This document shows positions 1 through 6,680 of a DNA stretch of 33,096 nucleotides, piece after piece (positions within the stretch are counted from its first letter, which is position 1; the number at the start of each line of letters is the position of its first letter). The notes under the pieces were generated by a model. That model worked only from the letters and a program-made list of their open reading frames with translations. It was not told the DNA's origin and made no database searches. The position numbers were made by a program, and so were the translations under genes. The DNA comes from Levilactobacillus paucivorans. Lineage in GTDB: Bacteria; Bacillota; Bacilli; Lactobacillales; Lactobacillaceae. Where the stretch lies: contig NZ_JQCA01000109.1 of the NCBI RefSeq assembly GCF_001437125.1, positions 16,025-49,120 of the forward strand, read 5' to 3'.

Positions 1-194
1 AAGGGCGATACGATTAGAACACAGCCAGGATGCCGATAACCATAGAGCTGATAGATCAGGGTCTTACCGGCACCAGTCGGTAGAACAGCTAGCACATCTT
101 GTCCCGCCTCTAGGTCGTGTAAGGTTTCCGCCTGTCCCGTTCGAAACTCTTCAAAACCAAAGACCCGTTTAAGACTCGCTGTTAGCTCTTCCAT
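1..194 (-). CDS. recQ: RecQ-family ATP-dependent DNA helicase, N-terminal part (runs off left edge)
   Basis: This is the first 64 or so codons of a RecQ-type 3'-5' superfamily 2 DNA helicase, which unwinds DNA during recombination and repair. The translation begins MEELTASLKRVFGFEEFRTGQAE, as far as can be seen with the FGF-x(3)-FR-x-GQ Q-motif typical of RecQ, followed by the Walker A loop LPTGAGKTLIYQ and then VLIVSPL, which is motif Ia. The ATG is at 192-194 and lies inside the end of the preceding helix-turn-helix gene, overlapping it by 26 bases, so the two are surely co-transcribed and probably translationally coupled. A similar order (a YpbB-like gene, then RecQ) is known in Bacillus. 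The rest of the gene lies outside the window, so its full length and C-terminal domains cannot be judged. Confidence -1.
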   Translation of the reverse strand, partial: MEELTASLKRVFGFEEFRTGQAETLHDLEAGQDVLAVLPTGAGKTLIYQLYGYRHPGCVLIVSP

Positions 195-1230
195 CGACTA
201 GCACGCCCCCTTTCTCAATCCAAATGGCATAGAGCCGAAAATAAAAGAAGTCATATTGTTTCTGTAAATCAGTAGGCAAGCTGGTGTATTGCCAGTCATC
301 GATTGCCCCGGTTAAATTTTGCGCAAAAAGCCGACATAACTCGGGGGTCAGGATCTGCTCATAGGGAAAGTCCGCCAATGGAAGAAAAATGGCCGCTTCC
401 AGCAAATGTTCCCGCACCGTACTGAGCTTAATCCGCCGTTGCGCCGCCACGTGGTCAAGGTCACCAGTCTGCCGGACGGCTTCTAATGTCAGCTGTGCAC
501 TACGCGTGACCGGTGATTGCCACAGGCTACTCAGCAGACTGGTAAAGGGCGTCTCTGCGACCCGGGCATCCTGACAGATCTGCATCAGGCCATCCAGTTG
601 CATCAGGTTAACCTCCCAGGCCGTCTGCTGATGCGCCTGCGCGACCTGTTCTCGCGTTAACCCGGGATGCCGATAACCGGTCAATAAACTCGTCGTGACC
701 GTCGCTACCTCCTCTGGTAGCTGTTCTAGGGCGTTTGTCAAGGTTTGTAAAAGCTGCTGACCCAGCTGGTCGGACTTTACCCGTTGAAACCAGGCTCTGA
801 CCGCCTGACGCGTCGCCAAATCCGTCATCAGTGGATAGTAACGCCGGGTGGCATGGGTATATTCACTAACGACCTGAATGGCTAACAGGATCCGTTGCCG
901 GGCCGCCATCAAATCTAACTGAATCCATTGTTCGGCCGTTCGCGGTTGGTAATAATCTCGTTGGGCGGCAATGATCCCCGCCGGCGTTAATCGTAACTGG
1001 TCATTTTCTTCATCCAGCGTTGCCAAGCCCCCGGTGACCAGCGACCGGGCTGAAGCATCTAACGCTCCCCGATCGAGCGTCTTATCCAGTCCGATGAGCG
1101 GCAACAACTGGTAGCGTTGTCCCCAATAAAGCGTCGAGACCGTCTTTTTACCACGAAGGAGGTTTTCGATCACCCGCAGACGCCGGGCTTGTTGTGGGGT
1201 CAAAACCTGAATTAAATCCGCCGCTTCCAA
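169..1230 (-). CDS. Helix-turn-helix protein of the RecQ neighbourhood (YpbB-like)
   Basis: A 353-residue soluble protein. Its N-terminal two thirds is helical and not diagnostic; residues around 235-330 resemble the helicase-associated helix-turn-helix domain found next to or fused with RecQ helicases, with a likely helix-turn-helix at GDLDHVAAQRRIKLSTVREH. It is encoded immediately upstream of recQ and overlaps it by 26 bases, matching the ypbB-recQ arrangement of Bacillus. The inferred role is as a partner or accessory factor of RecQ; no enzymatic motif is seen. The start is TTG at 1228-1230: a good ribosome site AGGAGA lies 7 bases upstream, and no in-frame ATG has a better one. The family is assigned by position and general resemblance, so the function is inferred. 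Confidence -1.
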   Translation of the reverse strand: MEAADLIQVLTPQQARRLRVIENLLRGKKTVSTLYWGQRYQLLPLIGLDKTLDRGALDASARSLVTGGLATLDEENDQLRLTPAGIIAAQRDYYQPRTAEQWIQLDLMAARQRILLAIQVVSEYTHATRRYYPLMTDLATRQAVRAWFQRVKSDQLGQQLLQTLTNALEQLPEEVATVTTSLLTGYRHPGLTREQVAQAHQQTAWEVNLMQLDGLMQICQDARVAETPFTSLLSSLWQSPVTRSAQLTLEAVRQTGDLDHVAAQRRIKLSTVREHLLEAAIFLPLADFPYEQILTPELCRLFAQNLTGAIDDWQYTSLPTDLQKQYDFFYFRLYAIWIEKGGVLVDGRANSES

Positions 1231-1266
1231 AAGACCATCTCCTCATATCGTTTAATTTTACCATAG

Positions 1267-1291
1267 AAAAAGGACTGACGACCGCCAGTCC
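1267..1291 (-). terminator. Terminator after ribU
   Basis: On the minus strand GGACTG (1286-1291) pairs with CAGTCC (1272-1277) around an 8-base loop and is followed by a run of five T (plus-strand A at 1267-1271). It lies about 30 bases after the ribU stop and before the start of the helix-turn-helix gene. Confidence -1.
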
Positions 1292-1322
1292 CTCGTTTGT
1301 CTGTAATTGTTTATGTGGGTCT

Positions 1323-1907
1323 TTATGACAGCGCATGCTTAGCCATCCAGGGCGCCAATCGCCGATTCAGGGGGATAAATAACACCCCAAGCACAATTCC
1401 CTTAATCAGGTTGAATGGAACCACCCCCAGCAGCACTAACTGCTTCACGGGAAGTCCGAGATCCATATGCCAAACCTTGAGATAGAGCGGCGTAATGACC
1501 CACCAATTTGCCAGTGACAGCACAACCGTCAGGCTCACCGTCCCTACAACAATCGCGAGAATGTGGCGCCCGATGGAAGCCTTGTGTTGCCGCCGTAGAA
1601 CGGCACTGATGGGTAAGATGTACGCCACGTCGGCAATGAAGGCCGTCATGACCCCAATAAAGTTCATGATGTCCATCCCAGTCGTGACGAAGTACAACAG
1701 TTCCTTTAGGGCGGCGATTAGAATCGCCCCCGCGGGTCCGAAGACGCCCAGTCCCACTAAGACCACGAGATCACTGAGATCTAACTTCATGTACGGCACA
1801 ATCGGAATAATCGACACCGACAAGAACATGAGGATGTAGGCCACTCCCGCAAACAGTGACATTTCCACCATCGCGCGAACCCCTAAACCCTTGTGAACAT
1901 TTTCCAT
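1323..1907 (-). CDS. ribU: Riboflavin ECF transporter substrate-binding subunit RibU
   Basis: A 194-residue polytopic membrane protein, the S component that binds riboflavin and works with the shared energy-coupling-factor module (EcfA/A'/T, not in this window) to import the vitamin. Family features seen: five to six hydrophobic segments, the early segment ending in PYMKLDLSDLVVLVG (the D-x-S/D region conserved in RibU), and LLYFVTTGMDIMNFIGVMTAFIADV. The identification is strengthened by the FMN riboswitch directly upstream. The reading frame stays open for eight more codons upstream, but those contain the ribosome site AAGGAGG, so translation should start at ATG 1905-1907, 8 bases after it. 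A terminator follows, so the gene is probably a single-gene transcript made when FMN is low. Confidence -1.
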   Translation of the reverse strand: MENVHKGLGVRAMVEMSLFAGVAYILMFLSVSIIPIVPYMKLDLSDLVVLVGLGVFGPAGAILIAALKELLYFVTTGMDIMNFIGVMTAFIADVAYILPISAVLRRQHKASIGRHILAIVVGTVSLTVVLSLANWWVITPLYLKVWHMDLGLPVKQLVLLGVVPFNLIKGIVLGVLFIPLNRRLAPWMAKHALS

Positions 1908-1935
1908 AATTCTGTTCCTCCTTGCGGCCATCTCA

Positions 1936-1966
1936 GTGGTGGGACCACGAAAAAAGATCCCACCAC
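1936..1966 (-). promoter_or_regulatory. Expression-platform hairpin between FMN aptamer and ribU ribosome site
   Basis: A perfect 9-bp inverted repeat, GTGGTGGGA (1958-1966) and TCCCACCAC (1936-1944) on the minus strand, sits between the aptamer and the AAGGAGG of ribU. The loop, not the 3' flank, contains the T-rich run TCTTTTTTCG, so it is not a textbook terminator. It probably belongs to the switching part of the riboswitch; whether control is on transcription or translation cannot be told from inspection. Confidence -1.
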
Positions 1967-2021
1967 AGAAGGGTAAGACCTTGGCTTTACGTAAACCTGA
2001 GCCTACGCAAAGAGCAACGTC

Positions 2022-2136
2022 TCATCTTCTGCATACCAGACTTTACTGTCGGTTCCGGAGTTTCACCGAATCAACCGCTTAACGCGGGTCGCGGACTTTA
2101 CCGCCGGTCGGGAATTTCACCCTGCCCTGAAGATGA
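2022..2136 (-). ncRNA. FMN riboswitch aptamer (RFN element) of ribU
   Basis: The minus strand carries the highly conserved RFN core: a closing stem TCATCTTC (2129-2136) with GAAGATGA (2022-2029), the GGGCAGGGTGAAATTCCC block, ACCGGCGGTAAAG, CCGCGACCCGC, GGTGAAACTCCG-like and GACAGTAAAGTCTGG segments in the expected order. This aptamer binds flavin mononucleotide and in lactobacilli controls riboflavin synthesis or uptake genes; here it leads into ribU, so uptake should be shut down when FMN is plentiful. Confidence -1.
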
Positions 2137-2159
2137 ACCATAAATTATTTGACACCATA

Positions 2160-2188
2160 AATATACTAATACTGCGCGTAACTGTCAA
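2160..2188 (-). promoter_or_regulatory. Promoter of the ribU transcript
   Basis: On the minus strand a consensus -35 TTGACA (2183-2188) is separated by 17 bases from -10 TATATT (2160-2165). Transcription would begin about 20 bases before the riboswitch closing stem. The -35 box starts only about 10 bases beyond the rluB stop codon. Confidence -1.
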
Positions 2189-2197
2189 TCATTTGAC

Positions 2198-2920
2198 TTA
2201 GGCCAGATCTGTCAGTCGTCTGAGTTCCTTAACTTCTTCGGGTTTCAGATAACGTGAATCCCCAGGATTAAGTCCCTTGAGCGTCAATCTGGCATATTCT
2301 TCCCGTTTCAACTTTTCCACGGGACAACCCACACTAGCCAACATCTTCTTGACCTGATGGTTCTTCCCTTCATGAATTGTCAGTGAAACAATTGCCGTAT
2401 GCTTCTTGTCATCGGTACTCAGCACCTTGGCCTTGGCTGGCGCATAGGTAATATTATCCACCTCAACCCCTTGACGCAATTGACGCAAGGCATCGTTGGT
2501 TGGAATTCCCGTGACCTTAGCCACATAAGTCTTCTCGACCCCGTACTTGGGATGCGTCAACCGATTGGCAAGTTCACCGTCATTGGTTAACAGCAACAGA
2601 CCCGTCGTATCGTAATCTAACCGGCCTACGGGATAAATCCGTTGGGGCACGTTTTCGATCAGGTCGACAACGGTTTCGCGACTCTTCTCATCATTAGCGG
2701 TCGACACTACGCCACGAGGCTTGTACAACAGGACATAGGTTGGGGCTTCGCTGGATACCGGCACACCATCTACCATGATTTTATCGTGAACGCCGACCTT
2801 GGTTCCAAGTTCCGTGACCACGTCACCATTGACCCGTACTCGGCCACTCATGATGAGCTTTTCCGACTGACGCCGTGATGCAACCCCGTCATGGGCTAAA
2901 ACTTTTTGTAATCGTTCCAT
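2198..2920 (-). CDS. rluB: Ribosomal large subunit pseudouridine synthase B (RluB/RsuA family)
   Basis: A 240-residue cytoplasmic RNA-modifying enzyme that isomerises uridine to pseudouridine in rRNA (23S in the RluB branch). An S4 RNA-binding domain occupies residues 1-60 (MERLQKVLAHDGVASRR...), followed by the catalytic domain with the motif VGRLDYDTTGLLLLTNDG; Asp102 in GRLD is the expected nucleophile. KPRG at about 67-70 is also typical of this family. The ATG at 2918-2920 directly abuts the scpB stop codon, and its ribosome site AGGAG lies within the end of scpB, so it is the last gene of the scpA-scpB-rluB run. RluB versus another RsuA-family specificity is inferred from the conserved scpAB neighbourhood. 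No clear terminator follows. Confidence -1.
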   Translation of the reverse strand: MERLQKVLAHDGVASRRQSEKLIMSGRVRVNGDVVTELGTKVGVHDKIMVDGVPVSSEAPTYVLLYKPRGVVSTANDEKSRETVVDLIENVPQRIYPVGRLDYDTTGLLLLTNDGELANRLTHPKYGVEKTYVAKVTGIPTNDALRQLRQGVEVDNITYAPAKAKVLSTDDKKHTAIVSLTIHEGKNHQVKKMLASVGCPVEKLKREEYARLTLKGLNPGDSRYLKPEEVKELRRLTDLA

Positions 2921-3529
2921 TTATTGGTCATCTCCTGCTTGATTGAGTTGTTGATTGAAGGCCTTTAAAAAGATGTCGCCACCGTCTTCATCCGCGTGGT
3001 CACCGGTGGTTGCCGCAGCGGGTAATGGCGGCAGATCTGTCAATTCTTCCAGGCCGAAATAGTCCAGGAAGTAAGCACTGGTTCGATAGAGCTTCGGTCG
3101 TCCGGGCTCATCTAACCGTCCCGCATCTTCGATCAGGCGACGCAAGACCAGCTTTTGGACGGTCGACGCACTCTGAACCCCGCGAATCTCATCAATCTCG
3201 ATACGCGTAATGGGCTGGCGGTAAGCAATGATTGCGAGCACCTCCAACGATGCCGGCGACAAGCTCGTGCTCAACGGATTTTCAAAGTAACGTTTGATGA
3301 GGTCCCCAGTTGCCGCCTTGGTTACCAGCCGGTAGGTGGTTTCATTCACCATCAGCTCCAGGGCTGAATCGGAGTCGTCTCGGTATTTCTCCGCCAACCG
3401 TTCCAGACTGGCTAGGATGGCTGGTCGTAAGAGGCCGGTTGCCGCAGCTAAATCCGCCACGGTGATCCCTTCATCGCCACTCACAAACAGGAGACTTTCA
3501 ATTTGTGCCAGAGGTGACATCGGTGGCAT
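2921..3529 (-). CDS. scpB: Segregation and condensation protein ScpB
   Basis: A 202-residue cytoplasmic protein that forms, with ScpA and SMC, the bacterial condensin that compacts and segregates the chromosome. Family features are the tandem winged-helix arrangement beginning IESLLFVSGDEGITVADLAAATGL and the conserved segment SLSPASLEVLAIIAYRQPITRIEIDEIRGV-type (residues about 100-130). The C-terminal 30 residues are acidic and probably flexible. The start ATG 3527-3529 is preceded by AAAGGAAG with about five bases of spacing; a second ATG nine bases downstream is an alternative but is farther from that site. The gene overlaps the scpA end by 32 bases and abuts rluB, indicating one transcript with coupled translation. 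Confidence -1.
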   Translation of the reverse strand: MPPMSPLAQIESLLFVSGDEGITVADLAAATGLLRPAILASLERLAEKYRDDSDSALELMVNETTYRLVTKAATGDLIKRYFENPLSTSLSPASLEVLAIIAYRQPITRIEIDEIRGVQSASTVQKLVLRRLIEDAGRLDEPGRPKLYRTSAYFLDYFGLEELTDLPPLPAAATTGDHADEDGGDIFLKAFNQQLNQAGDDQ

Positions 3530-4286
3530 AACTTCCTTTCGCTTTCAAAAAATTCACTTGCAGGGGTAACAGCCGACTGGCCTGAGAGAGCGCCACTTGC
3601 CGTTGCCGGGCCAATTCGAGAATTGCTAAGAATGTCGTGACAATCTCATCGACAACCGTGGTCTGTCCCACTAAGCGTTCGAAATCCATCGGTCCCTTAG
3701 CCCGCTCTAATCGAGTCAAGACCACCTGCATCTGTTCTTTAATTGTATATTGTTCCTGCTGGATGCTCTGGGTGACTGGCCGAGCAATCCGGGCGCGTTT
3801 AATCAGTCGTGCCAGGGCCGTCTGGAGATCGGCGGCCTGAATTCCCGGCTCAACGGTTAAGACCACGTCATCCGGAACAGCCATCGCTGGCCGGGTAAAG
3901 TGCTGCTGCCGTTGTTGGGCTCTGACCTTCAGTTCCTGGGCAGCCTGTTTATAACGCTGATAATCCAGTAGCCGTTGGACCAGGTCCTCACGTGGATCAC
4001 CCTCGGGTTCCACGTCATCATCCGTCACCAATGTCGGCTTAGGTAACAACAACTTGGCCTTAATGGCCATCAGATTGGCCGCCATGACAAAGTATTCTCC
4101 CGCGATATCCAAACGCAATACCTGCATCTGATGCAGGTACGTCAGGTATTGACTCGTGATGGTTGCAATGCGGATATCATAAATATCCATTTCATTGGTT
4201 TTAATTAAGTGTAGCAATAAATCAAGCGGTCCCTCAAAATCACTGACCTGAATCAGTGGTTGACCGCTGGGCGTGACTTTGTCCAT
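3498..4286 (-). CDS. scpA: Segregation and condensation protein ScpA (kleisin)
   Basis: A 262-residue kleisin subunit that bridges the SMC ATPase heads and binds ScpB. The N-terminal signature LIQVSDFEGPLDLLLHLIK and the following segment NEMDIYDIRIATITSQYLTYL are diagnostic; GEYFVMAANLMAIKAKLLLP is the second conserved stretch, and the C-terminal winged helix ends with LLPLQVNFLKAKG. The frame is open seven codons further upstream with a TTG, but the GGGAG ribosome site lies within that extension, 7 bases before the ATG at 4284-4286, so the shorter start is preferred. It overlaps the end of ribT by 47 bases and scpB by 32, so the four genes are tightly coupled. Confidence -1.
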   Translation of the reverse strand: MDKVTPSGQPLIQVSDFEGPLDLLLHLIKTNEMDIYDIRIATITSQYLTYLHQMQVLRLDIAGEYFVMAANLMAIKAKLLLPKPTLVTDDDVEPEGDPREDLVQRLLDYQRYKQAAQELKVRAQQRQQHFTRPAMAVPDDVVLTVEPGIQAADLQTALARLIKRARIARPVTQSIQQEQYTIKEQMQVVLTRLERAKGPMDFERLVGQTTVVDEIVTTFLAILELARQRQVALSQASRLLPLQVNFLKAKGSYATDVTSGTN

Positions 4287-4635
4287 GTTGATACTCCCAT
4301 TTTGCAATAATCTTAGCGGTCGTCAGGGTCCCCATTAACCGTTTATCTGGTAGCGCCGTTGCGAGTTGATCCAGCATCTGCCAGGTGTTCTCGGTGAGGT
4401 CTTGATCTGGGGTCAAGGTGACTAACCGGACAATCAGGTAGTCCCCTTGGACCTCAGTACCCACGGCCCCGGCAAAATCATCGTGGTCGTCCTTCCACAG
4501 GTAGAGTCGCCGGCTATCATCACTCTGATACCAGGTCAATTCCCGCTGTAGCCGATCCCAATCCTTAAAGGTGGGCAACAGGCTCAGGAGTCCCATCGCA
4601 ATCTTTTGATAATCGCTCCGATATTTCAGTAACAT
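4240..4635 (-). CDS. ribT: RibT-like GNAT-fold protein
   Basis: A 131-residue protein whose N-terminus (MLLKYRSDYQKIAMGLLSLLP, then LFLWKDD-like LYLWKDDHDDFAGAVG) closely resembles RibT of Bacillus, the last gene of the riboflavin operon there and assigned to the GNAT acetyltransferase fold. Its substrate is not known. The usual acetyl-CoA pyrophosphate loop (R/Q-x-x-G-x-G/A) that should follow the strand VRLVTLTP is absent: the sequence reads DQDLTENTWQML, so catalytic activity is doubtful. The ATG at 4633-4635 has GGAGG six bases upstream. It lies between xerD and scpA and overlaps scpA by 47 bases, an arrangement that places it with chromosome maintenance genes rather than riboflavin synthesis genes, although ribU is only 2.3 kb downstream. 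Confidence -1.
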   Translation of the reverse strand: MLLKYRSDYQKIAMGLLSLLPTFKDWDRLQRELTWYQSDDSRRLYLWKDDHDDFAGAVGTEVQGDYLIVRLVTLTPDQDLTENTWQMLDQLATALPDKRLMGTLTTAKIIAKWEYQHGQSHAQRSTTDSGQ

Positions 4636-4689
4636 GGTCTGCCTCCGTTTAAATCGTCCCTATACTTTACCACAAAGCGCTGGTCACCG

Positions 4690-5586
4690 CTAGGCACGCG
4701 GATGTGCCTGGTCATAGACGGCCACCAACCGTTTCTTGGAAATATGGGTGTAAATCTGAGTCGTGGTAATATCCGCGTGACCCAGCAGTTCCTGAACCAC
4801 TCGTAAGTCCGCCCCGTTCTCCAACAAGTGCGTCGCAAAAGAATGCCGCAGGGTATGGGGGGTGACGTCCTTGGTAATGTCCGCCAACGCCACGTAGCGC
4901 TTAATCTTCTGCCAAATGGACTGGCGTGACAACCCACCACCGTGGGCATTTAAGAAGAGATAAGGACTCGTGCGCTGCTTCAACAACAACGGCCGGCTCT
5001 CGGTCAAGTAGTGTTGAATCCAGTCACTGGCCACATCGCCAATGGGCACGATCCGTTCCTTGTCGCCTTTACCCAGGGTTTGAATCAACCCCATCTCCAG
5101 ATGCAAGTCGCCAAGCTTGAGATGCACGAGTTCGCTCACCCGCAATCCCGTGGCGTACATGACCTCGAGAATGGCGCGGTCGCGAATTCCATACTTATTT
5201 GCCGTGTCGGGAGCCGCCAGTAGACGGTCCACCTCGGCCACCGTCAGGACCGCCGGCAAATGCTCGGCGTGCTTAGGTGCCGCAATATTTGCCATCGGGC
5301 TCTCCGCCATTTGGTGGGTCTGGACGAGGTAGCGGTAAGCCTTCCGTAAGGCCGAGACCGCATGAATCACGGAGTTACGTGACTTGCCACTCTTAGTCAA
5401 CGTTTCCAGATAGGCCATCACCTGCAAGCGATCAACCTGAGTCAACGATGTAACATTCTGCGTGGTCAGATAGTCCGCGAAGCCGTGCAATTCCTGGACG
5501 TAACTCGTGACCGAATTCTTTGCTAAACCCTGTTCTACCGTAAGATAGTGAGCAAAATCCGCAATCTGCGTCGTCAATTCGGTCAT
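4690..5586 (-). CDS. xerD: Site-specific tyrosine recombinase XerD
   Basis: A 298-residue tyrosine recombinase that resolves chromosome dimers at the dif site, usually with XerC. The N-terminal SAM-like core-binding domain (FAHYLTVEQGLAKNSVTSYVQEL...) is followed by the catalytic domain with all active-site residues present: Arg149 (TGLRVSEL), Lys173 (LGKGDKER), His244 and Arg247 (PHTLRHSFATHLL), His270 (LLGHADI) and the nucleophile Tyr279 (QIYTH). The length and the typical GHADITTTQIYTHIS end fit XerD rather than an integrase of a mobile element. The ATG 5584-5586 has AGGAGGT six bases upstream; the stop of cvfB lies just before this site (11 bases between the genes), so the two are co-transcribed. 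Confidence -1.
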   Translation of the reverse strand: MTELTTQIADFAHYLTVEQGLAKNSVTSYVQELHGFADYLTTQNVTSLTQVDRLQVMAYLETLTKSGKSRNSVIHAVSALRKAYRYLVQTHQMAESPMANIAAPKHAEHLPAVLTVAEVDRLLAAPDTANKYGIRDRAILEVMYATGLRVSELVHLKLGDLHLEMGLIQTLGKGDKERIVPIGDVASDWIQHYLTESRPLLLKQRTSPYLFLNAHGGGLSRQSIWQKIKRYVALADITKDVTPHTLRHSFATHLLENGADLRVVQELLGHADITTTQIYTHISKKRLVAVYDQAHPRA

Positions 5587-5597
5587 GTCGTCACCTC

Positions 5598-6479
5598 CTA
5601 TTTTGTCGCTTGTTCATCATCCTTAACTAGCCAAAGTTGCCCGTCATGTTGGGTAATCTTCCGTGCCTTCAAGAGGTGCCCGATGGCCCGCTTAAATTGA
5701 CCCTTACTGATCCCAAAGTAAGCCTTGATGGCAGCTGGATCACTCTTGTCGCTGAAGTCCAGGTAGCCTTCGCCACTGTGTTCCAATGCGGCCAATAACA
5801 TGGCAGCGTCGTCGTCAATGGCTTCGAAGGTCCGTGGCCGTAATGACAGGTTTAACGTCCCGTCATCGTGAACGCCAATCACCCGCGCGTGGAGTTCTTC
5901 TCCCAAACGAGGTTCTGTTTCACGTTCCGAAGGGTGAATGAATCCTAACTCGTAATGATCGGTCATCACCCGCGTTCCCACGAGCTTTAATTGATAAGCC
6001 CGGGCCACGACGTTAGAATTCTGCAGCTTCTTCTTAGCGGGCTGGCCAATGGCCTGATAAATATCACCGTCGGCTAACACACCCCAGAGCCGTTGCTTCT
6101 TATCTTCACGCAGAGCGATCAAGAGGCGATCCCCTTGTTGTGGCCAGAGTTCCATCATCGCTGGCAGGTCATCTAACGACACCACGATGTCCTTGTTAGG
6201 GAGTCCAATATCGACAAAGACGCCTAACGTCCGTTGGGTCCGAACGACCGTCCCAAAACCATAGTGGTCCACTTGAACCTCGGGTGCATCCCGGGTAATC
6301 TGCATGTCATGGTCTTCATTTTCATAGGCGAAGCCCTTGAAGACAGACCCTAGCTTCAGTGGCTTCTTGATCTCCGCCTTGTCCAAGCGGAAGGTCGTCC
6401 CCGCCACTTGTACGTAATAATCTTTTTCATTCTCGTCGGTAACTTTACCCGCAACGATGCGGCCTAATAGTTCTTCCAT
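5598..6479 (-). CDS. cvfB: CvfB/YitL-type S1 RNA-binding protein
   Basis: A 293-residue cytoplasmic protein of the conserved virulence factor B family. It has several OB/S1-like RNA-binding folds: residues 1-60 (LGRIVAGKVTDENEKDYYVQV), about 65-135 (HYGFGTVVRTQRTLGVFVDIGLPNKDIVV, a classical S1 motif) and about 150-215 (GFIHPSERETEPRLGEELHARVIGVHDDGTLNLSLRP). A C-terminal winged-helix-like domain (YFGISKGQFKRAIGHLLKARKI) is typical of the family. The exact function is not settled; homologues bind RNA and influence virulence gene expression in staphylococci. The ATG 6477-6479 is preceded by GAGGAG. A small hairpin, ACTGGC/GCCAGT at 6495-6509, lies just before that ribosome site. It is the first gene of the run towards xerD. 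Confidence -1.
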   Translation of the reverse strand: MEELLGRIVAGKVTDENEKDYYVQVAGTTFRLDKAEIKKPLKLGSVFKGFAYENEDHDMQITRDAPEVQVDHYGFGTVVRTQRTLGVFVDIGLPNKDIVVSLDDLPAMMELWPQQGDRLLIALREDKKQRLWGVLADGDIYQAIGQPAKKKLQNSNVVARAYQLKLVGTRVMTDHYELGFIHPSERETEPRLGEELHARVIGVHDDGTLNLSLRPRTFEAIDDDAAMLLAALEHSGEGYLDFSDKSDPAAIKAYFGISKGQFKRAIGHLLKARKITQHDGQLWLVKDDEQATK

Positions 6480-6630
6480 AATCTCCTCAATTCTACTGGC
6501 GAGGCCAGTTTTCCGTTCAAAGTGTCTAATGCCTATTTTACACGGAAACGCCTCAACTAGCGACCTTTTCTCGTAAAATTCGTGGCAATCTTCTCGACTT
6601 GTGGGTCTCGCAAGACTTCAGAAACACGAA

Positions 6631-6660
6631 AAAACGGACCCCCGACAGAGGGTCCGTTTT
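6631..6660 (-). terminator. Terminator after pyk
   Basis: A long stem, AAAACGGACCC with GGGTCCGTTTT (6650-6660 and 6631-6641), followed on the minus strand by a T run, 21 bases after the pyk stop. The flanks are A/T-rich on both sides, so it could work in both directions, but only minus-strand genes are present. Confidence -1.
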
Positions 6661-6680
6661 CATAACAGGTTTATCTCTTA

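Noticed and set aside
1922-2143. 73-codon plus-strand open frame
   Set aside because: It covers the FMN riboswitch on the opposite strand; the conserved RNA explains the sequence.
4626-4949. 107-codon minus-strand open frame at the end of xerD
   Set aside because: It is a shifted-frame shadow of the xerD catalytic domain, rich in Arg, Thr and Pro, as expected from a wrong frame.
4690-5586. Possible mobile-element integrase
   Set aside because: Length, full XerD active site, and the conserved cvfB-xerD-ribT-scpA context indicate a chromosomal XerD; no attachment-site repeats were seen around it.
6495-6509. Hairpin ACTGGC/GCCAGT with a T run on the plus strand
   Set aside because: No plus-strand gene exists to be terminated; on the minus strand it is only a small stem before the cvfB ribosome site.
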